From an uncultured Bdellovibrio sp. (lineage in GTDB: Bacteria; Bdellovibrionota; Bdellovibrionia; Bdellovibrionales; Bdellovibrionaceae), in assembly GCA_946480995.1 (NCBI GenBank), contig CAMLMF010000077.1, positions 1-9,092 on the forward strand: DNA of 9,092 nt, in the 5' to 3' direction. Shown here piece by piece: positions 5,039 to 9,092 of the stretch (its first letter is position 1; each line of letters begins with the position of its first letter). The notes below the pieces were generated by a model, which searched no databases, had not been told where the DNA came from, and saw nothing but the letters and a program-made list of their open reading frames with translations. The position numbers and the translations under genes were made by a program.

Positions 5039-8000
5039 ATGAGCTTACCTAAGATATCGATTAGCAGACCCATTTTCATTACCTGCGTGACCATCGCAAT
5101 TGTCGTGGTCGGCTGGGCATCCTTTAAATCCATGTCAGTGGACTTATATCCTGACGTCAGCATCCCAGTTGTAACTGTGCAAACAGTGTACGCGGGAGCG
5201 GGGCCTTCAGAAATTGAGACCCTGGTCAGTCGTCCAATCGAAGAAGAAGTCAGTACGATTTCTGGTATCAAACGTTTAACTTCAAAAAGCTTAGAAGGCG
5301 TTTCGCAAGTTATCGTTGAATTCAACAGCAGTGTTGATGTGAAGTACGCCGAACAACAAGTGCGCGATAAAGTAAATATCGCCAAACCAAAATTGCCTGA
5401 TGAAGTGGAAGATCCAGTTATCAGAAAGTTTGACCCTGCCGATACGCCTATCTTGATGGTGTCTTTGACAGCGAAAGGTTTAAACGATGCGCAGCTTTTT
5501 GATATCGCCGATGAATTTATCAAACCGCGTTTAGAACAAGTTAATAACGTCGGTGCGATTGAAATTTTCGGGGGACGTAAAAGAGAAATCCAAGTTCTTT
5601 TGGATCGCAACAAATTGCGTGCGCGTGAAATCTCTGTCAGCCAAGTGGCGGGTCAATTAGGCGCTTCGGGACAAAACATTCCAAGCGGTAAAGTTGAACA
5701 GGGTGGCAAAGAGCTTGTATTCCGTGGTTTGGGTGAATTCCAATCCGTTCCGGAAGTGGCAGACACATTAGTGAATCTTTACGGCAATGAGGTGCCAACA
5801 CGTGTGGCTGACCTTGGTGTGGTTAAAGATACATTAGAAGACGAAAAATCCCGTGCGTATATTAACGGTGAAAAAGCGATCTTCTTGCAAGTGTATCGTC
5901 AAGCCGGTTCAAACACCGTGCGTGTGGCCGATGATGTCATCAAACAAATGGATAAGTTGAAACCAGATCTAGCGAAAATGGAAGGTGCGCCGACTGTTCA
6001 GTTAGTAACCAATGGTTCAACTAAAATTAAAAATAATATCTATGACGTTAATGAAACGATCATCTTAGGTATTATCTTAACGATTATTACTGTGTTCTTC
6101 TTCTTAGGAAGTGCGCGATCAACATTTATTACAGCCTTGTCGTTGCCGGTTTCTTTGATCGGTTCCTTCATGATTATGAAGGTCGCAGGGTTCTCGATTA
6201 ATATCGTTTCGATGTTGGCATTGACGTTGGCGGTAGGTCTTCTGATCGACGATGCCATCGTGGTTATTGAAAATATTTATCGTCGTATGGAGTTGGGTGA
6301 AGACTCATTAACTGCGGCGGAAAAAGGGACGACAGAAATCCAAATGGCCGTTATGGCGATCACTCTTGTGGTTATCGCGGTGTTCGTGCCAGTGGGAACA
6401 ATGTCAGGGACGATCGGTCAGTTCTTGAAGCAATTCGGTATGACAGTTGTGTTCTCGATGATGATTAGTTGGTTTGTCGCGATGACGATCATTCCAATGT
6501 TAACTGCTTACTTTGGGGGCTCGGGCCACCACGGAGCAGGTCATGATCACAATAAACCAGCGTCTTTCTATGACAAAACCTTAGGTCGCTTGGTCAAAGG
6601 TTTTGATCGTGTGCAATCATGGTTAGAACAAGTTTACGAAAAACTTTTGCGTGTGACCTTGCGCCATCCTTTGATGACAATCGGTGCGACGTTCTTGGTA
6701 TTCTTCCTTTCGATTTATACCGTGACTAAAGTTCCTGGAGCCTTCATCACGGATGACGACGCCGGTGAATTCACTGTGACATTAGAAATGCAACCAGGCA
6801 CAAGCTTGGACGGTATGAACAAAGTCGGTGACGAAATCGATCATATTATCCGCGGCAATAAAGAAGTGGATTACACGACGATGATCATCGGTTCGCAATA
6901 TGGTGAATCGAATAAGGCGACTTACTATGTCCGTATGAAAGGTGTCAAAGAACGCAGTGGTTATACGACGGAACAGTTCCGTGATAAAATCCGTCAGCAA
7001 TTGGCATCTTATGTGACCGTGGCAAATCCAGTTGTGAAAAAATACGATGCTTCAGGTGGTATGGGTAACCAACCATTGATGTTAAATATTATCTCGGCGG
7101 ACCCTAAAGAATTAGAAGCTGCGGGAACCCGCATGATCGAAAGATTAAAAGCGGACCCACGTCTTAAAGACGTCGACAGTAACTTCCGTCCTGGTAAACC
7201 CGAGATGCAAGTTCACTTGATGCCGGGTGCGGCGAAAGCTTACGGTGTGAATACGCGAACTATGGGTGAAGAACTGCGTGGTCAAGTCGAAGGTTTTACA
7301 CCTGCGAAGTTCCGTGAAAAAGGTCGTGAGTACGAAGTGCGCGTGCGTTTGGTTGATTCACAACGTGACCTTAAGGAAACGTTTAATCAAGTGTACATCC
7401 CTAACGTGAACAGAAAACTAGTGCGTCTTTCTGACGTCGCTAAAGGTGATATCACTTCAGGTCCGGCCTCAATTGAACGTCAAGACCGTGGTCGTTACAT
7501 CCAAATCACAGCGGGCTTAGCACCGGGTGCGGGTTTAAGTGATGTGGTTAACGATTCGATCAAATACATGACAACAGGGAACACCGCATTCCCAGCTTCC
7601 GTGCGCTACTCCTTAGGTGGTGACGCGGAAAATATGCAAGAGCTGATGACTTCAACAGTTTTGGCTTTGGGTTTTGCGATCATGTTCATCTACTTGATCC
7701 TTTCAAGTCTGTATGAATCGTTCATCACACCGATCACGATTATGGTGGCATTGCCACTTGCACTGTGTGGTGCTTTCCTGGCCTTGTTCTTAACGGGTGA
7801 AACCATGACGATCTTTGCGATCTTCGGTTTCTTCATGTTGATCGGGGTTGCTGGTAAGAACGGTATCTTATTGGTCGACTATACGAAACAGATGATGGAT
7901 CAAGGTATGTCACGCGGTGAAGCCTTGGTTGTGGCAGGTAAAACGCGTTTGCGTCCGATCTTGATGACTTCGTTTGCATTGATCGCAGGTACATTGCCTG

Positions 8001-8269
8001 TGGCGATTGGTCTGAATGAAGCTTCGAAATCACGTACGGCAATGGGTGTGGCGATTATCGGTGGTATGATTTCATCGACCATCCTGACTTTGATCGTCGT
8101 TCCTGCAGTGTTCACATATGTGGATCGCTTCAGAATTTGGGCGAACAATTTGGGCGGAAAAATTACGACGAATAAAAAAGAAGAAAAAGATCGCCACGTC
8201 GAAGTTAAAGTGGGTTCTTCTGAAAAGAACGTGTCTGAAAAAACAGATCTAGAGCTTTCAGAAAGCTAG
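5039..8269 (+). CDS. RND-family multidrug efflux pump, inner-membrane permease (AcrB/MdtB-like, HAE1 type)
   Basis: This is a 1076-residue proton-driven exporter with the full RND layout: TM1 (about 10-29), a large periplasmic loop (30-338), TM2-6 (339-492), a cytoplasmic loop, TM7 (about 543-561), a second periplasmic loop (562-871) and TM8-12 (872-1025). The proton-relay residues are intact: D404-D405 in GLLIDDAIVVIEN, K940 in GVAGKNGILLVDY, and RLRPILMTS (970-978) carrying the conserved Arg and Thr. The DD motif in this context favours hydrophobic/amphiphilic (drug-type) export over the heavy-metal CusA group. Two odd parts are a His-rich loop GHHGAGHDH (496-504) after TM6 and a hydrophilic, Lys/Glu/Ser-rich C-terminal tail (about 1041-1076). 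It starts 2 nt after the channel gene and is followed by a marR gene. No membrane-fusion (adaptor) gene is in the operon. The family is certain; the substrate is unknown. Confidence 0.96.
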   Translation: MSLPKISISRPIFITCVTIAIVVVGWASFKSMSVDLYPDVSIPVVTVQTVYAGAGPSEIETLVSRPIEEEVSTISGIKRLTSKSLEGVSQVIVEFNSSVDVKYAEQQVRDKVNIAKPKLPDEVEDPVIRKFDPADTPILMVSLTAKGLNDAQLFDIADEFIKPRLEQVNNVGAIEIFGGRKREIQVLLDRNKLRAREISVSQVAGQLGASGQNIPSGKVEQGGKELVFRGLGEFQSVPEVADTLVNLYGNEVPTRVADLGVVKDTLEDEKSRAYINGEKAIFLQVYRQAGSNTVRVADDVIKQMDKLKPDLAKMEGAPTVQLVTNGSTKIKNNIYDVNETIILGIILTIITVFFFLGSARSTFITALSLPVSLIGSFMIMKVAGFSINIVSMLALTLAVGLLIDDAIVVIENIYRRMELGEDSLTAAEKGTTEIQMAVMAITLVVIAVFVPVGTMSGTIGQFLKQFGMTVVFSMMISWFVAMTIIPMLTAYFGGSGHHGAGHDHNKPASFYDKTLGRLVKGFDRVQSWLEQVYEKLLRVTLRHPLMTIGATFLVFFLSIYTVTKVPGAFITDDDAGEFTVTLEMQPGTSLDGMNKVGDEIDHIIRGNKEVDYTTMIIGSQYGESNKATYYVRMKGVKERSGYTTEQFRDKIRQQLASYVTVANPVVKKYDASGGMGNQPLMLNIISADPKELEAAGTRMIERLKADPRLKDVDSNFRPGKPEMQVHLMPGAAKAYGVNTRTMGEELRGQVEGFTPAKFREKGREYEVRVRLVDSQRDLKETFNQVYIPNVNRKLVRLSDVAKGDITSGPASIERQDRGRYIQITAGLAPGAGLSDVVNDSIKYMTTGNTAFPASVRYSLGGDAENMQELMTSTVLALGFAIMFIYLILSSLYESFITPITIMVALPLALCGAFLALFLTGETMTIFAIFGFFMLIGVAGKNGILLVDYTKQMMDQGMSRGEALVVAGKTRLRPILMTSFALIAGTLPVAIGLNEASKSRTAMGVAIIGGMISSTILTLIVVPAVFTYVDRFRIWANNLGGKITTNKKEEKDRHVEVKVGSSEKNVSEKTDLELSES

Positions 8270-8277
8270 TAGTTATC

Positions 8278-8282
8278 GGAGG
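8278..8282 (+). promoter_or_regulatory. Ribosome binding site of the marR gene
   Basis: GGAGG lies 5 nt before ATG 8288, in the 18-nt gap after the RND stop. It fixes the marR start and indicates translation from the efflux operon transcript. Confidence 0.8.
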
Positions 8283-8287
8283 TATTT

Positions 8288-8803
8288 ATGGCTAAGTTAT
8301 TTATGCAAGAGTTGCCAACAAAAGACGAGTTACGAAATTCCGTGACTCGCTTGGATCAGTCTGCGGACTCGTCAGCTCTTTATGCCAATTTGTTGGTTTT
8401 AAAAGTTGCCAATGAGCTTGAAAATTATATGGACAGTTTGCTGGCGCCGTACAATTTGTCGGCGGGCCGCTTCACATTATTGTTTATGTTAAATAATGCG
8501 CCCGAAGGCCTCATGCCTTCGGAGCTATCTAACAAAGTCGGCGTGACACAGGCGACGATTTCAGGATTGTTAAACGGTCTTGAAAAAGCTGAATTGGTAA
8601 AAAGAGAAATGCACCAAAAAGATGGTCGTTCTTTTGTGATCAAGATTTCAGAAAAAGGCGAGGCTTTGTTAAAAGAGCTGATCCCGATCTGGTCACCGAA
8701 GATTTCTGAGTTCTGGAGAACTATCTCCGCTCAAGAATTAGATCAAATCGGTGGCGCCCTTGAAAAACTGATCAAGAGCGTAAACATCCTTAAGGTTTCT
8801 TAG
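8288..8803 (+). CDS. MarR-family transcriptional regulator
   Basis: This is a 171-residue winged-helix regulator, dimeric in the family and usually released from DNA by small phenolic or amphipathic ligands or by oxidation. The winged-helix core spans about 58-128. It shows LSAGRFTLLFML (57-68), SELSNKVGVTQATISGLLNGLE (78-99) carrying the recognition helix, and a wing with KREMHQKDGRSFVIKISEKG (about 105-124) including the typical DGR. The flanking helices (about 28-55 and 125-168) would form the dimer interface. The ~25-residue N-terminal extension is polar. There is no cysteine, so redox sensing through thiols is unlikely. It is the third gene of the efflux operon, 18 nt after the pump gene, which suggests feedback control of the same operon. 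It ends 5 bp from a convergent gene. Confidence 0.93.
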   Translation: MAKLFMQELPTKDELRNSVTRLDQSADSSALYANLLVLKVANELENYMDSLLAPYNLSAGRFTLLFMLNNAPEGLMPSELSNKVGVTQATISGLLNGLEKAELVKREMHQKDGRSFVIKISEKGEALLKELIPIWSPKISEFWRTISAQELDQIGGALEKLIKSVNILKVS

Positions 8804-8808
8804 GGCAT

Positions 8809-9092
8809 TTAAATGGTCAGGGAGGTGATCGTACTGATGACCTTCCTGATGTCTTCTGCTTCGTGATACAAGCCAAAGCCAAAGCGCAAGCGCGTGCCAC
8901 GAGAATCTGTCTTAACTCCTCTGCCTGCCAATCCCTTCACCCAAGCTTGGGTCATTTCTGTTGACGGTAAATCAAAAGTTAAAAAGTGTCCGTGATTATT
9001 CAGATCCTGAGACAGCAAAGTTTTTCTATTCAATAATGCATGAGAGACCTTGTCCAATTCGGCCAAGAACAGACTTTGATTTTGCTGCACGA
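8809..9092 (-). CDS. Class V PLP-dependent aminotransferase / kynureninase-like enzyme, C-terminal fragment (partial)
   Basis: Only about 94 codons are in the window; the gene continues past the right edge and its 5' part, including the PLP lysine, is not visible. The fragment reads like the C-terminal small domain of fold-type I class V aminotransferases. It has HGHFLTFDLP (strand), a helix ending in LAGRGVKTDSRG, then TRLRFGFGLYHEAEDIRKVI. In this family the Arg in the R-x-R-x-G-type strand contacts the substrate carboxylate and the following segment is the usual 'n-x-x-E-D-I' helix. The reaction cannot be specified: kynureninase, cysteine desulfurase-like and isopenicillin-epimerase-like members share this ending. 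An in-frame GTG at 9090 is not a credible start because it would leave no catalytic domain. It converges on marR with a 5-bp gap. Confidence 0.75.
   Translation of the reverse strand, partial: VQQNQSLFLAELDKVSHALLNRKTLLSQDLNNHGHFLTFDLPSTEMTQAWVKGLAGRGVKTDSRGTRLRFGFGLYHEAEDIRKVISTITSLTI
8817..8849 (+). terminator. Possible weak terminator hairpin after marR
   Basis: TCAGGGAGGT (8817-8826) pairs with ACCTTCCTGA (8840-8849) around a 13-nt loop, with one G-U pair that works only in the plus-strand RNA. It starts 14 nt after the marR stop, inside the 3' coding end of the convergent gene. Only a broken T-rich stretch follows, so it is a weak candidate for ending the efflux-operon transcript. Confidence 0.35.

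Noticed and set aside
9088..9090. GTG at the right edge as start of a small 93-residue protein
   Set aside because: The fragment matches only the C-terminal part of class V PLP enzymes and the frame is open to the window edge, so it is a truncated larger gene.

Overview
The window looks like a chromosomal segment of a Gram-negative bacterium. It has signal peptides, a TolC-type outer-membrane channel, an inner-membrane RND pump and sigma-54 biology. The style of the genes (short intergenic regions, strong GGAGG ribosome sites, an NtrC-class activator with a GSFTGA loop, base composition near 47% GC by eye) would suit a Bdellovibrio-like predator or relative. That assignment is an impression from the sequence, not a proven placement.

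Layout. (1) 9-1067, +: a sigma-54 enhancer-binding activator with AAA+ and Fis-type DNA-binding domains but no sensory domain visible in the window. A strong terminator follows at 1093-1135. (2) 1137-1351: a regulatory stretch ending in a well-matched sigma-54 (-24/-12) promoter at 1307-1322, with a 12-bp perfect palindrome at the predicted transcription start. (3) 1352-2722, +: an exported protein that I cannot assign to a known family. It has four and a half copies of a ~35-residue repeat carrying paired cysteines, then about 215 residues of Arg/Glu/Gln-rich helix with a six-residue period, then a Pro/Gly-rich tail. A bidirectional terminator at 2729-2760 separates it from the convergent tetR. 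(4) 2787-3434, -: a TetR-family regulator, divergent from (5) an efflux operon at 3591-8803, + (TolC-family channel, RND pump, MarR-family regulator). The 156-bp divergent region holds two related 20-bp palindromes and other inverted repeats. (6) 8809-9092, -: the C-terminal end of a class V PLP-dependent (aminotransferase/kynureninase-like) enzyme running off the right edge.

How the parts may work together. The activator may switch on the cysteine-repeat protein from the sigma-54 promoter next to it, although nothing in the sequence proves they are partners. The TolC channel and RND pump should form an export machine across both membranes, under local control by the divergent TetR protein and/or the co-transcribed MarR protein. 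The periplasmic adaptor (AcrA/MexA type) normally encoded beside such pumps is absent here and would have to come from elsewhere.

The two most noteworthy items are the sigma-54-linked cysteine-repeat/charged-helix protein with its adjacent activator, and the adaptor-less efflux operon with two regulators and duplicated operator-like palindromes.
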